Assembly: GCA_018333075.1 (NCBI GenBank)
Contig: BORH01000011.1
Span: 90,867 to 154,866 of the forward strand
Origin: Heyndrickxia sporothermodurans
Lineage (GTDB): Bacteria > Bacillota > Bacilli > Bacillales > Bacillaceae_C
Direction of reading: 5' to 3'
DNA length: 64,000 nt
Part shown: one piece after another, positions 18,571-28,562 of the stretch
Layout: every line of letters begins with the position of its first letter
Position numbering within the stretch: the stretch's first letter is position 1
Notes under the pieces: model-generated
Databases searched by the model: none
Seen by the model: the letters and a program-made list of their open reading frames with translations, nothing else
What the model was told of the DNA's origin: nothing
Made by a program: the position numbers and the translations under genes

Positions 18571-20112
18571 TAAAAGCTTTCTAAGAAATGGGATATAGGC
18601 TATATCGGATTTTTTTATAAGCCTAGTAATAAGCATAAATAATAAGTAGGAAAAAGTGGTTAATAAGACGCCACAGATAAGTCTAGTAATTAAATTTTCC
18701 TGCAATAAATTATTTTCATACCACCAATAACCTATAAAACCTGTCGATATTGTGACTAATAAAAATTTTATGTAGTCACGAATATAGATGGTAAATTGGA
18801 TTTTTTTTATAACAGTGGAAAAATGAAGTAATGTGACTAATAAAGTGCTTGTCATAATTCCTAAAGCAGCCCCTGTAATTCCAAGCTGAGGGTTTGATGC
18901 TAGAATAAAAATAATACCAAGCTTTACTACAGCACCAATCATGCTATTAATCATTGCAGCTCTAGCGAGATCTAATGCTTGCAGGGTTGCTTGTAATGGT
19001 CCTTGATAATACTGAAAAATAAAGAAAGGGGCCATTAATTTAATTAAGTTAGTCCCTTTAGTCGATCCATACATTATTTGCATGAAAGGTTCTGCAAATA
19101 CATACAAAATAACAACAGATAATCCACCTGTTAACAGGGCGAAACGTAATGCTTGCTGGAGTCTATGCTCTACTAAATAAAAATTTCTTTTAGTATTTGC
19201 TTCACTAATTGCAGGTACAAGTGCAGTTGATAATGAATTTGTAACGAAGGATGGTAGCATAAGCAATGGCAAAGCAAACCCTGTTAAAATTCCATATTCT
19301 TTAGTAGCAAGTTTTGCTGTAAGTCCTGCTATAGCTAAGCTGTGGGCGACTACTATTGGTTCTAAAAACCAAGATATGTTTCCGATAAATCGACTGCCTG
19401 TCGTTGGTAATGCAACTCTCATTAGTTCATATAATGTTTCCTTTCCATCTTTTACTACTTGAAAAAATTTTCTTCTTACTTTAAATTTCTTTTTTAATTT
19501 AAACATGGTAAACATGTATGCTAATGAACTAAGCTCTCCAATAATTGAAGCAATCATGGCTCCTGCTGCAGCATATTCAATTCCAAATGGCGAAAATGTT
19601 GTGGTTAAGATGGCAATAAGTATAATCCGCACAGATTGTTCAATGACTTGAGAGACTGCAAATGGTTTCATATTTTGCATCCCTTGAAAATATCCTCTCA
19701 GTACTGCTGAAATTGCGACGATTGGAATAATAGGAGCGATAGCAACCAATGGGTAATAAATACGAGTATCAGTAAAAAGTGTTTCTGTCAGATATGGAGC
19801 TAAAAGAATGAGTCCAGGTGTAAATATGAGCGATAAGGAGATTGTTATTGATAAAGAAACGACAAGTATTTTTTTTATTTTTAGTCTGTCCCCAATGGTA
19901 GCTGCTTCAGCTACACATTTGGAAATAGCAACTGGTAGGCCAAGCTGAGTAATTGTAATGACTAGCATCAAGGTAGGAAAAGCCATCATATAAAGGCCAA
20001 CACCTTCTTCACCGATGAAACGAGCTATAACAATTCGATTGATAAATCCTAGAACTCTTGTAAATAGTCCAGCAACTAATAAAATCATGGTCCCTTTAAG
20101 AAACTTTGACAT
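18568..20112 (-). CDS. spoVB: Stage V sporulation protein B, MOP-superfamily flippase
   Basis: 514 aa integral membrane protein of the polysaccharide-flippase/MurJ-like superfamily with about 14 predicted helices, beginning FLKGTMILLVAGLFTRVLGFINRIVIARFIGEEG (family N-terminal signature around residues 4-37). SpoVB is required for spore cortex synthesis and is thought to move lipid-linked precursors across the forespore membrane. Minus strand with its start facing comN. Same place as in B. subtilis between yrbG and comN. Confidence 0.93.
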   Translation of the reverse strand: MSKFLKGTMILLVAGLFTRVLGFINRIVIARFIGEEGVGLYMMAFPTLMLVITITQLGLPVAISKCVAEAATIGDRLKIKKILVVSLSITISLSLIFTPGLILLAPYLTETLFTDTRIYYPLVAIAPIIPIVAISAVLRGYFQGMQNMKPFAVSQVIEQSVRIILIAILTTTFSPFGIEYAAAGAMIASIIGELSSLAYMFTMFKLKKKFKVRRKFFQVVKDGKETLYELMRVALPTTGSRFIGNISWFLEPIVVAHSLAIAGLTAKLATKEYGILTGFALPLLMLPSFVTNSLSTALVPAISEANTKRNFYLVEHRLQQALRFALLTGGLSVVILYVFAEPFMQIMYGSTKGTNLIKLMAPFFIFQYYQGPLQATLQALDLARAAMINSMIGAVVKLGIIFILASNPQLGITGAALGIMTSTLLVTLLHFSTVIKKIQFTIYIRDYIKFLLVTISTGFIGYWWYENNLLQENLITRLICGVLLTTFSYLLFMLITRLIKKSDIAYIPFLRKLL

Positions 20113-20219
20113 TCATCCTTACCTACCTTCTCAAATACGGTATTTTCATATACAATAAAAAGTATATGCAGGATAGTGGACAAAGCATGACAAGTTCATT
20201 TTTAAAGGGGTGAAAGGGG

Positions 20220-20534
20220 ATGCAAGAAGCGGGACATAATTATGATCAATATTTTAAAATGGTTGAACCAGCTTTGAAAAGCAAAGCTGACGAACTAGAG
20301 TTAATTGGGTATGGGCAAGTATCAACGAAAGATATATGGAATTACTTTATAAAGAAAAAGTGGAAAAAAGTAAAAATTGAGGTTCATATACATGAGCTTG
20401 TTTCAGATATTTTAGCTCTTAAATCAGGAGAATTTATGAATTTTACTACTGTTGAGGCATTTCGTTCACCAAACTGGTTTGCTGAATTAAATGAAGATGA
20501 GCTTCAGGATTTATTAAAGCCTAAAGTGAAGTAG
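20220..20534 (+). CDS. comN: Post-transcriptional regulator ComN (YrzD)
   Basis: 104 aa, Post_transc_reg family. Conserved helices YDQYFKMVEPALKSKADEL and GYGQVSTKDIWNYFIKKKWKK, C-terminal KSGEFMNFTTVEAFRSP. In B. subtilis ComN promotes accumulation of comE mRNA and affects competence through comEA, and it localises with the division/pole machinery. Start ATG 20220 behind GGTGAAAGGGG. It sits alone between divergent spoVB and secDF. Confidence 0.9.
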   Translation: MQEAGHNYDQYFKMVEPALKSKADELELIGYGQVSTKDIWNYFIKKKWKKVKIEVHIHELVSDILALKSGEFMNFTTVEAFRSPNWFAELNEDELQDLLKPKVK

Positions 20535-20726
20535 AGTCGAATATGATTATATCTGAAAATTTTGTCTTTTTATCGATTTTTAGCAATGGTATTAAAAGAA
20601 AAATTGACACTTTTTTCGTTCTACCTCATAATATTAATAGCTTAATACATTTCCGTGCTTTTCTATTTTATGATGTTTAGCGATAAGTAATTTCGCTTTT
20701 CTTAATTTGCTAGGAGGATTTACATA

Positions 20727-22988
20727 ATGGTAAAAAGAAGTCGTATCGTGGCCTTTTTCTTAATAGTTTTACTTTTTGCAGGGCTAATAGGCGGAACAAC
20801 AAATAATATCCTAAAACATATTAATTTAGGTCTTGATTTACAAGGTGGCTTTGAAGTACTGTACAAAGTTGAGCCAGCTAAAAAAGGCCAAAAAATTACA
20901 AAAGATGTAATGAAAAATACAGTGGAGGCATTAGATAGACGCGTAAACGCACTTGGTGTCAATGAACCGAATATACAGATTGAAGGGAAAGATCAAATTC
21001 GTGTTCAGCTTGCTGGGGTGAAAAATCAAAAAGAAGCACGTGATATTTTATCAACAACAGCAGATATTTCATTCCGTGATGTGAATGATAACAAGCTGAT
21101 GGATGGAACAGATTTAGTTGAAGGAAAAGCAAAACAATCATACACAGAAACAGGACAACCTAATGTTGTGTTAGAAGTTAAGGATCGTAAAAAGTTTCAT
21201 GATGTAACAAAGAAAATTTTAGATATGGCACCAAATAATCAATTAATTATTTGGTTGGATTTTAACGAAGGAAAGGATTCCTATAAAGAGGAATTAAAAA
21301 AGAAAAATCCTAAATTCCTTTCCAACCCGAATGTAAATCAAGCGTTTAACACAGATACTGTTACAATTGAAGGGAATTTTACACTTGAGGAAGCACAAAA
21401 TCTTGCTTCACTTTTAAAGGCTGGGGCACTACCAGTAAAATTAAAAGAAACATATTCAACATCTGTAGGTGCAAAGTTTGGTGAACATGCATTAAATAAA
21501 ACAATTAATGCAGGGATCATTGGTGTAGCAATTGTATTTTTATTCATGCTTGTATATTATCGCTTACCTGGATTAATTGCCGTAATTACACTAGGTATAT
21601 ATATTTATCTAACATTACTGGTATTTGATTTAATAAATGGGGTTCTTACACTTCCAGGCATTGCCGCATTAATTCTCGGAGTAGGTATGGCAGTTGATGC
21701 CAATATTATTACCTATGAACGGATTAAAGAAGAAATAAAAGTCGGTAGGACAGTGAAGGCAGCTTTTGCTGCTGGTAACAAACAATCGTTTATGACTATT
21801 TTTGATGCAAATATAACAACATTATTAGCTGCTGCCGTATTATTTTATTACGGATCAAGCTCTGTAAAAGGATTTGCAACATTATTGATTATTAGTATTT
21901 TACTCAGCTTCGTTACAGCAGTGTATGGCTCAAGATTATTTTTAGGTTTATGGGTAAATAGTAATGTCTTAAAGAATAAACCAACTTGGTTTGGGGTTAA
22001 GAAAAAAGATATTCATGACATTAAAGAAAATATGGATGCGCATAAACTGCCAACACGCTTCGATCGTTTCGATTTTGTTAAGCATCATAATAAGTTTTTT
22101 GCCTTATCAATCGCTTTAACAATACTCGGAATAATTGCATTGTCTATATTCAAATTAAACTTAAGTATCGATTACACTAGCGGTACCCGTGTCGAGGTGC
22201 TAGCAAAACAATCATTATCAACCACTCAATTGGAATCTGATTTAAAACAATTAAATTTAACATCAGAAGATATTATCCTATCAGGTACGAAAAAAGAAAT
22301 CGGTGTAATGCGGTTTAAAGGTGCATTTAATAAAAGTGAGGTAGCACATATTACGGATTACTTCACAAAGAAATATGGACCAACAAATGTAAGTACCGTT
22401 TCGCCGACAGTAGGAAAAGAGCTTGCGAAAAATGCATTCATTTCTTTGATTATTGCTGCTATTGGAATCATCATCTATGTTGCCTTCCGTTTTGAATGGC
22501 GCATGGGTATTGCTGCAATTATTGCATTATTGCATGATGCATTTTTGATGGTTACATTCTTTAGTTTAACGAGGTTAGAGGTCGATTTAACATTTATTGC
22601 TGCGATCTTAACAATCATTGGGTATTCAATAAATGATACAATTGTTACCTTTGACCGAATACGAGATCATATGCGCTTTAAAGGTCGCTTAAAAACAGTG
22701 GAAGATATTGCTGAAATTGTTAACGTAGGTCTTCGTCAAACATTAACTCGTTCCATAAATACAGTGTTAACTGTTGTTATTACAGCTGCTGCTCTATTTA
22801 TTTTTGGAAGTGAATCCATACAAAACTTTTCTATTGCATTGCTCGTAGGGTTAATTATGGGCTGCTATTCATCCATTTTTATTGCTGCACAGCTCTGGTA
22901 TGTGTTTAAGAAACGAGAGTTAAAGAAAAAAGGTACAATAAAAACGGTTAAAGAAAAACGTAAATGGTCTGATGAACCTCAAGTTTAA
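20727..22988 (+). CDS. secDF: Fused protein translocase subunit SecDF
   Basis: 753 aa, the fused form usual in Bacillus, with 12 predicted membrane helices. The SecD half (to about residue 430) has LGLDLQGGFEV, the first periplasmic-side domain and VGMAVDANIITYERIKEE. The SecF half has LSIDYTSGTRVEV and IGYSINDTIVTFDRIRD. The Asp residues in those two helices are the proton-relay positions of the family. SecDF uses the proton gradient to pull exported proteins from SecYEG. SD AGGAGGATTTACATA before the ATG; a strong terminator follows. Confidence 0.97.
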   Translation: MVKRSRIVAFFLIVLLFAGLIGGTTNNILKHINLGLDLQGGFEVLYKVEPAKKGQKITKDVMKNTVEALDRRVNALGVNEPNIQIEGKDQIRVQLAGVKNQKEARDILSTTADISFRDVNDNKLMDGTDLVEGKAKQSYTETGQPNVVLEVKDRKKFHDVTKKILDMAPNNQLIIWLDFNEGKDSYKEELKKKNPKFLSNPNVNQAFNTDTVTIEGNFTLEEAQNLASLLKAGALPVKLKETYSTSVGAKFGEHALNKTINAGIIGVAIVFLFMLVYYRLPGLIAVITLGIYIYLTLLVFDLINGVLTLPGIAALILGVGMAVDANIITYERIKEEIKVGRTVKAAFAAGNKQSFMTIFDANITTLLAAAVLFYYGSSSVKGFATLLIISILLSFVTAVYGSRLFLGLWVNSNVLKNKPTWFGVKKKDIHDIKENMDAHKLPTRFDRFDFVKHHNKFFALSIALTILGIIALSIFKLNLSIDYTSGTRVEVLAKQSLSTTQLESDLKQLNLTSEDIILSGTKKEIGVMRFKGAFNKSEVAHITDYFTKKYGPTNVSTVSPTVGKELAKNAFISLIIAAIGIIIYVAFRFEWRMGIAAIIALLHDAFLMVTFFSLTRLEVDLTFIAAILTIIGYSINDTIVTFDRIRDHMRFKGRLKTVEDIAEIVNVGLRQTLTRSINTVLTVVITAAALFIFGSESIQNFSIALLVGLIMGCYSSIFIAAQLWYVFKKRELKKKGTIKTVKEKRKWSDEPQV

Positions 22989-22994
22989 AAATAT

Positions 22995-23032
22995 AAAAAA
23001 GCTATCTGAATAAATATTCAGATAGCTTTTTT
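22995..23032 (+). terminator. Terminator after secDF
   Basis: Perfect 16-bp stem (22995-23010 with 23017-23032) centred on GCTATCTGAA/TTCAGATAGC, 6-nt loop, T-run. Confidence 0.92.
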
Positions 23033-23059
23033 CTTTATGTTTATTGTAAGGAATATAAA

Positions 23060-23215
23060 AAATATTCGTTTGTGGAACACTTCTCTATTGGGGAAGTCTA
23101 CGTATAGCTCCTATCAACTAGCGAACTTCAGGATTTTTCCCTACGATAAGTGGGCATCGATTCACCTTTCATTCAACCGCGTTTCCTTTATCTTAGTCGA
23201 AGTCCCTCTAAAAAA
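23060..23215. other. Structured non-coding element of unknown type
   Basis: This part of the 393-nt gap between secDF and the SDR gene is more G+C-rich than its surroundings and contains several local inverted repeats. They include ACTTCTC/GGGAAGT (23073-23091), GAAGT/ACTTC enclosing a CGTATAG/CTAGCG pair (about 23094-23130), and GTG/CAC around GGCATCGATT. A short open frame (23037-23219) has no SD and begins inside the secDF terminator, so no protein is proposed. It may be a dispersed palindromic repeat, an IS end remnant or a small RNA on either strand. From 23216 to 23366 the gap is A+T-rich and holds the likely promoter of the SDR gene. Confidence 0.4.
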
Positions 23216-23381
23216 ATAATTTACCTCCCAGGTGTGAGTGTTAGATCATGAATTCTTTTATTATCTAAATATTTCTATAAAAAACAATTGACGAAATAAA
23301 TAAATGTTAATTATAATAAATATACTTATTATATAAAAATGTATAAAAAGTATATTCAATCATTTATTGGAGGTAAGGAAT

Positions 23382-24110
23382 ATGTCAAAAGTAGTTATGA
23401 TTACAGGTGCATCTAAAGGATTAGGGAAGGCGCTTGCCTTATATTTTGCAAAAGAAGGATATGACTTGGCTATTTGTGCTAGAGGGGAAAAACAATTATT
23501 TGAAGTAAAAAAAGAGGTGCAAAAATTAGGGATAAATGTACTAGCTGTTATAGCTGATGCTTCAATTCCAAAAGATGTTGAGCGATTTATTGCATTGGCT
23601 GAAGAACGATTTAGTAGAATTGATGTTCTAATTAACAATGCATCCACTTTAGGGCCAAGTCCGATGCCATACTTATTAGATTATCCAGAGAAAGATTTTT
23701 CAGAAGTGATAAGAATTAATTCAATTGGTCCTTTTTTAGTCACAAGAAGAGTGCTTCCTGGAATGATTCTTCGCAATAAAGGAAGTGTTATAAACGTAAC
23801 GTCTGAAGCAGGAAATACTGGATTTGCTGGATGGGGAGCATATGGTATTTCAAAATTTGCACTTGAAGGGTTAACTGAGACATGGGCAGATGAATTAAGT
23901 GAAACGGCAATAAGGGTAAATATGGTTGATCCAGGCGAGATGGATACGGAAATGCATGCTTTAGCTGTTCCAGATTGTGATTATGACTTGGCTGATCCAA
24001 ATGATATTGTTCATGTATTTGGCTATTTAGCCTCAGATCAATCAAGTCATATAACAGGAAAGCGATTTACAGCTCAAGATTTTTCATTGAAAGAGTGTGA
24101 TACTAAATGA
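23382..24110 (+). CDS. SDR-family NAD(P)-dependent oxidoreductase
   Basis: 242 aa classical short-chain dehydrogenase. The nucleotide-binding motif is TGASKGLGKA near residue 8, followed by NNAS, the catalytic Ser in NVTSEAGNTG, and Tyr/Lys in YGISKFALEG (YxxxK). Start ATG 23382 has GGAGGTAAGGA upstream. Its stop overlaps the start of the QueA-like gene (ATGA), so the two are translationally coupled and probably act together. The substrate cannot be told from sequence. It is not a FabG copy, since no fatty-acid genes are near and the C-terminus differs. Confidence 0.85.
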   Translation: MSKVVMITGASKGLGKALALYFAKEGYDLAICARGEKQLFEVKKEVQKLGINVLAVIADASIPKDVERFIALAEERFSRIDVLINNASTLGPSPMPYLLDYPEKDFSEVIRINSIGPFLVTRRVLPGMILRNKGSVINVTSEAGNTGFAGWGAYGISKFALEGLTETWADELSETAIRVNMVDPGEMDTEMHALAVPDCDYDLADPNDIVHVFGYLASDQSSHITGKRFTAQDFSLKECDTK

Positions 24111-25135
24111 CAACCTCGTTATTGAAATTTCATGTTCCAGAAGAATTAAATGCAGTAATGCCACCTGAGCGAAGAGGGATAAGAAGAGATCATGTAAAAC
24201 TAATGGTCTTAAATAAGAATACAGGTGCTACAGAACACACTTATTTTTATCAATTATTTCAGTATTTGAAAGAAGGAGATCTTCTTATCTTAAATACTAG
24301 TCGAACGGTTCCAGCAGTACTAAAAGGTGAGTGGTTAGGAAAAAATCAGCAGGTTGAAGTTCGACTTGCTCATCGTAAAAATCAATCACTTTGGGAGGCT
24401 TTAATTGTTGAGGAAACATTGAAAGTAGGGGAAAGGCTAAGATTCTCTTCAGAGCTAACTGCAGTAGTCGTTAACTCAAATTCTGAATCTCCATTTGTAT
24501 CATTGGAATTTAGTTTATGTTGTTCAGATTTGTACAATCAAATATATCGTTTAGGTGAACCAATAAGGTATGAATATATAAAAGAACCTTGGGAATTAGA
24601 TTATTACCAGACTGTATTTGCTTCTACTCCGGGATCTGTAGAAATGCCCTCTGCAGGAAGAGCTTTTAGCTGGGAATTATTATTTCGTCTTCAAAAAATG
24701 GGGGTGCAAATTGCATATATTGAGCATCACACTGGTTTAAGCTATTTGTTAGATGATAAGTGGCACTTAAGTCCTCGGGAGAACTATGAACAATATCATA
24801 TTAGTAAAGAAACCGTTAATCGGATTCAACAAACAAATGCTAGCGGAGGAAAGGTGATTGCAGTAGGAACTACGGTTGTTAGGGCACTTGAATCCGCAGT
24901 CAATAGTAATGGGATTATTCAAGAATCAAAAGGGTGGACTAATCTATATATTAATGCAGATACAAAACTTCAAATTGTGGATGGGTTAATTACGGGCTTT
25001 CACGAACCTGAGGCAAGTCATCTGGATTTATTAACTGCGTTTATTGACCAGAAATTATTATATAACGCTTATCGTGAAGCGATCGAAAAAAAATATTTAT
25101 GGCATGAATTTGGAGATATCAATCTAATTGTATAA
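24107..25135 (+). CDS. QueA-like paralogue, function unknown
   Basis: 342 aa, the same length and fold family as QueA but strongly diverged. Matching blocks: LMVLNKNTG, LLILNTSRTVPAVL, VAVGTT-type IAVGTTVVRALES, and DGLITGFHEPEASHLDLLTAFI where QueA has [15 protein letters not shown]. The QueA motif [11 protein letters not shown] becomes EMPSAGRAFS and the HVGLGTF loop becomes HHTGLSYL. A true queA is present at 14.75 kb next to tgt, so this copy is unlikely to duplicate queuosine synthesis. It may act on another deazapurine or nucleoside with SAM as ribosyl donor (inference). Coupled to the SDR gene by a 4-nt overlap and followed at once by a VOC gene. Confidence 0.8.
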   Translation: MTTSLLKFHVPEELNAVMPPERRGIRRDHVKLMVLNKNTGATEHTYFYQLFQYLKEGDLLILNTSRTVPAVLKGEWLGKNQQVEVRLAHRKNQSLWEALIVEETLKVGERLRFSSELTAVVVNSNSESPFVSLEFSLCCSDLYNQIYRLGEPIRYEYIKEPWELDYYQTVFASTPGSVEMPSAGRAFSWELLFRLQKMGVQIAYIEHHTGLSYLLDDKWHLSPRENYEQYHISKETVNRIQQTNASGGKVIAVGTTVVRALESAVNSNGIIQESKGWTNLYINADTKLQIVDGLITGFHEPEASHLDLLTAFIDQKLLYNAYREAIEKKYLWHEFGDINLIV

Positions 25136-25139
25136 GTAG

Positions 25140-25514
25140 GTGTTTATCATTAACTTTCATCACTTTGGAATTGAAGTGAGTAATATCGAAAACTCGAAGA
25201 ATTTTTATTCCAGCTTTTTTCATTTACAAAAAATGGATCAATTTCAATTTATGAATGAAGAAATTGTTTTTCTAGAGGGAAATGGAATAACAATTGAATT
25301 GATAAAAGCAAATCCAGAAAATAATGTTTATGCAGCACATTTCGCCTTTAAGGTAAATGACTTAAAAAAAACGATAGATGATTTGAAGAACAAAGGTTTT
25401 TACCCAAGTGAAGGGCCATTTATAGTTGAAAACAAATGGAAGACTGTGTTTTATGAGGGTCCTGATGGAGAAGAATTTGAATTGATTCAAGTTAATGAAG
25501 GAAAAGTATCTTAA
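25140..25514 (+). CDS. VOC (glyoxalase/bleomycin-resistance) family protein
   Basis: 124 aa with the VOC beta-alpha-beta-beta-beta pattern. It begins NFHHFGIEVSNIENSKNFY and ends with VFYEGPDGEEFELIQ, where His, Glu and Glu of the usual metal site are recognisable. The GTG 25140 start has only a weak SD; an ATT codon at 25149 lies at better distance from AGTAGGTG, so the exact start is unsure. It lies 4 nt after the QueA-like gene and is closed by a strong terminator, making a three-gene unit. Could be a lyase, dioxygenase or isomerase of small molecules; no substrate is proposed. Confidence 0.75.
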   Translation: MFIINFHHFGIEVSNIENSKNFYSSFFHLQKMDQFQFMNEEIVFLEGNGITIELIKANPENNVYAAHFAFKVNDLKKTIDDLKNKGFYPSEGPFIVENKWKTVFYEGPDGEEFELIQVNEGKVS

Positions 25515-25545
25515 TCGTAAGATGTTTCATCTTACGATTTTTATT
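25513..25545 (+). terminator. Terminator closing the SDR/QueA-like/VOC unit
   Basis: Perfect 12-bp stem AATCGTAAGATG/CATCTTACGATT, 3-nt loop, T-run. Confidence 0.92.
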
Positions 25546-25656
25546 TTTTATCAACTTGATATGATAATCCATTTCGTGTAATAAAGAGAAAATTTTACTT
25601 TAGTGACATCATTTCATGGACAATGTATAATAAATTAGGTTAAAAGGGGTGGAAAG

Positions 25657-28026
25657 ATGTTAAAGTCAAAAACACGCTGGATTGTTCGTGAATCAGATGA
25701 AAATTTAATAAACCATTTTATTGAACAGTTAAACATAACTCCGCTCGTAGCTAAATTATTGGTCAATCGTGGTATCCATGAAATAGAGGAAGCTCGTTCT
25801 TTTTTATTTGGTGAAGGGGAGACCTTTCATGATCCTTTTCTCCTGAAAGGCATGGAAGAAACGGTTAATCGAATACGTTATGCGATTAATGAAAATGAGC
25901 CGATATTAGTATATGGAGATTATGATGCAGATGGAGTTACTAGTACTTCAGTCATGATGACGGTCTTAAAAGATTTAGGAGCACAGGTTGATTTCTACAT
26001 ACCTAATCGTTTTACCGAAGGATATGGTCCAAACGAGGAAGCATTTCGATGGGCGGCATCAAAAGGAATAAAATTAATTATTACCGTTGATACAGGTATT
26101 GCGGCCATCCATGAAGCAAGTGTTGCCGAAGAATTAGGAATCGATTTAATAATCACTGATCATCATGAACCGGCTCCAACACTCCCAAGTGCCTTTTCTA
26201 TTATCCATCCAAAGCATCCGGATAGTATTTATCCTTTTAAAGAATTAGCTGGTGTCGGTGTGGCTTTTAAAGTTGCGCATGCTCTTTATGGAGAGTTGCC
26301 AGAGCATTTACTTGACTTGGTTGTAATTGGTACGATTGCGGATCTTGTTCCTTTAAATGGAGAAAACCGATTAATCGTTAAAAAAGGATTAAAAAAATTA
26401 GCAATTAGTGAACGAAAAGGAATACAGGCTTTATTTGAAATAACTGGAACTGAGCAATCAACTCTTAATGAAGAGACAATCGGATTTGTCATTGGCCCCC
26501 GCTTAAATGCAGCAGGTAGATTGGATAGTGCGGACCCAGCTGTGGAATTATTATTGAGCACTGAAAAACAACCAGCAATGAATATTGCTATGGAAATCGA
26601 TGCCATGAATAAGGAACGTCAATCAATTGTTAATGAGATAACTAAAGAAGCTATCTCCATGGTTGAAAATAATCCTGAACTAAATGAAAGCAATATACTT
26701 GTAATTGGAAAAGAAGGATGGAATGCTGGTGTTATCGGAATTGTCGCTTCACGATTAGTAGATAAATATTATCGACCTACCATTGTTTTGAGCTTCGATC
26801 CTTCCACCAATTTAGCAAAAGGCTCGGCTCGAAGTATTGCAGGATTTGATTTATATAAAAATCTGTCAACATGTCGAGATATGCTTCCTCATTTTGGGGG
26901 ACATCCAATGGCAGCAGGGATGACATTAAGTATAGATGATGTAGAAGTTTTACGTGTACGTTTAAATCAATTAGCAGAAGAAAGTTTAACATCTGAAGAT
27001 TTTGTGCCTATAACTGATATTGACGCATCTATTCCATTAGAAGATGTTCATCTTGAATCGCTTCAACAATTAAATTTACTTGAACCATATGGAATGGGGA
27101 ATCCAAAGCCAGTAATATTAATCGAAAATGTTTTACTTAGTCAAATTCGACAAATCGGTGCAGATCATAAACATTTAAAAGTGGTTCTGGAAAGCTCTGG
27201 GGTTCAGTTGGATGGAGTAGGTTTTGGCTTAGGAGATTATTTATCGGAAATCTCGCCTTTAGCAACTGTGTCTGTAATTGGGGAACTATCTATTAATGAA
27301 TGGAATAATGTACGAAAACCACAAATCTTTTTAAAAGATATGATGGTAAAGAATTGGCAGCTTTTTGATTTAAGAGGGAATAAGGCAATTAGTAAATGGA
27401 TACAGACTATTCCTAATACTGACAGCTATTATATTGTTTTTCAAAAAGATACTGTGGAAAATTTACCTATTGAATCAATAAAAGAAGAAATCGTTTATAT
27501 AAAAAATAATGAAGATGTATCAAATTTAAATTTGAAAGGCAGTAACTTAATACTCATTGATTTGCCACCTAGCATTTCAATGCTAGAATTACTCATAAAA
27601 GAATGTAGCCCAGCTAGAATTTACACGTATTTCTATCAAAAAGAAAATCATTTTTTTAGCACTCTTCCAACACGGGAACATTTTAAGTGGTATTATGCGT
27701 TTTTAAATAAAAGAGGCTCGTTTGACATTCAAAGGTATGGTAATGACTTGGCATCCCATAGAGGGTGGTCAAAAGAGACTATTAATTTTATGTCACAGGT
27801 GTTTTTTGAATTAGATTTTGTTACAATAAAGGATGGGCTTATTACACTTAATCCGGTAAAATCAAAAAGAGATTTATTGGAATCAATCACCTACCAGGAA
27901 AGAATGGAAAAAATAAAATTGGAAAATGAATTGTTATTTTCATCATATCAACAATTAAAAATTTGGTTTGACGAAAGAATAACTTGTTCTGAAACGCTTG
28001 AGGAGGAAACAAAGCTATGGACTTAA
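25657..28026 (+). CDS. recJ: Single-stranded-DNA-specific exonuclease RecJ
   Basis: 789 aa, the long Firmicutes form. DHH phosphoesterase motifs: DYDADG near residue 88, VDTG, and ITDHHEP near 165. These are followed by the DHHA1 domain ([11 protein letters not shown]) with the OB fold, and a C-terminal extension (about residue 560 onwards) found in Bacillus RecJ. It degrades single-stranded DNA 5' to 3' in recombination and repair. ATG 25657 has AAAGGGGTGGAAAG upstream. The last 10 nt overlap apt, so the two are co-translated, as in B. subtilis. Confidence 0.96.
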   Translation: MLKSKTRWIVRESDENLINHFIEQLNITPLVAKLLVNRGIHEIEEARSFLFGEGETFHDPFLLKGMEETVNRIRYAINENEPILVYGDYDADGVTSTSVMMTVLKDLGAQVDFYIPNRFTEGYGPNEEAFRWAASKGIKLIITVDTGIAAIHEASVAEELGIDLIITDHHEPAPTLPSAFSIIHPKHPDSIYPFKELAGVGVAFKVAHALYGELPEHLLDLVVIGTIADLVPLNGENRLIVKKGLKKLAISERKGIQALFEITGTEQSTLNEETIGFVIGPRLNAAGRLDSADPAVELLLSTEKQPAMNIAMEIDAMNKERQSIVNEITKEAISMVENNPELNESNILVIGKEGWNAGVIGIVASRLVDKYYRPTIVLSFDPSTNLAKGSARSIAGFDLYKNLSTCRDMLPHFGGHPMAAGMTLSIDDVEVLRVRLNQLAEESLTSEDFVPITDIDASIPLEDVHLESLQQLNLLEPYGMGNPKPVILIENVLLSQIRQIGADHKHLKVVLESSGVQLDGVGFGLGDYLSEISPLATVSVIGELSINEWNNVRKPQIFLKDMMVKNWQLFDLRGNKAISKWIQTIPNTDSYYIVFQKDTVENLPIESIKEEIVYIKNNEDVSNLNLKGSNLILIDLPPSISMLELLIKECSPARIYTYFYQKENHFFSTLPTREHFKWYYAFLNKRGSFDIQRYGNDLASHRGWSKETINFMSQVFFELDFVTIKDGLITLNPVKSKRDLLESITYQERMEKIKLENELLFSSYQQLKIWFDERITCSETLEEETKLWT

Positions 28027-28529
28027 AGAAATATGTAACAATTGTTTCTGATTGGCCAAAAGAAGGAATTGTTTTTAAAGATATTACTACATTAATGGAT
28101 AATGGACAAGCATATAAATATGCGACTGACAAAATTGTTGAATACGCAAAAGAGAAAGAAATTGACCTTGTTGTCGGACCTGAAGCAAGAGGTTTTATTA
28201 TTGGCTGTCCTGTTGCTTATGCACTCGAAGTTGGATTTGCACCTGTAAGAAAGCCTGGCAAACTTCCTCGTGAAACAATTCAAGTAGAATATGGACTAGA
28301 ATATGGGAAGGATGCATTAACAATCCATAAAGATGCTATAAAACCAGGTCAACGTGTATTGATTACAGATGATTTACTTGCAACTGGAGGAACTATTGAA
28401 GCGACAGTTAAATTAGTTGAAGAACTAGGAGGAATTGTCGCAGGGATAGCTTTTCTTATTGAATTGTCATATCTTGAGGGTAGAAAAAAATTAGAAGGAT
28501 ATGATATTTTAACATTAATGAATTATTAA
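28017..28529 (+). CDS. apt: Adenine phosphoribosyltransferase
   Basis: 170 aa. Type I phosphoribosyltransferase salvaging adenine to AMP. The PRPP-binding motif is [13 protein letters not shown], with PEARGFI and RKPGKLPRE as family signatures. It starts within the 3' end of recJ. SD GAGGAGGAA in the recJ coding sequence. Usual recJ-apt-relA order. Confidence 0.97.
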   Translation: MDLKKYVTIVSDWPKEGIVFKDITTLMDNGQAYKYATDKIVEYAKEKEIDLVVGPEARGFIIGCPVAYALEVGFAPVRKPGKLPRETIQVEYGLEYGKDALTIHKDAIKPGQRVLITDDLLATGGTIEATVKLVEELGGIVAGIAFLIELSYLEGRKKLEGYDILTLMNY

Positions 28530-28536
28530 TGATGAT

Positions 28537-28562
28537 AAGCACTCTAATTAGAGTGCTTTTTA
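28537..28562 (+). terminator. Terminator after apt
   Basis: Perfect palindrome AAGCACTCTAA/TTAGAGTGCTT followed by T-run. The rest of the gap to relA (to 28827) is A+T-rich and holds no supported gene. Confidence 0.85.

Noticed and set aside
23037-23219. 60-aa frame after secDF
   Set aside because: Starts in the terminator T-run without SD and covers the structured element; treated as non-coding.
23382-24110. SDR gene as FabG (3-oxoacyl-ACP reductase)
   Set aside because: No fatty-acid synthesis genes nearby, and it is coupled to a QueA-like gene; only general SDR motifs match.
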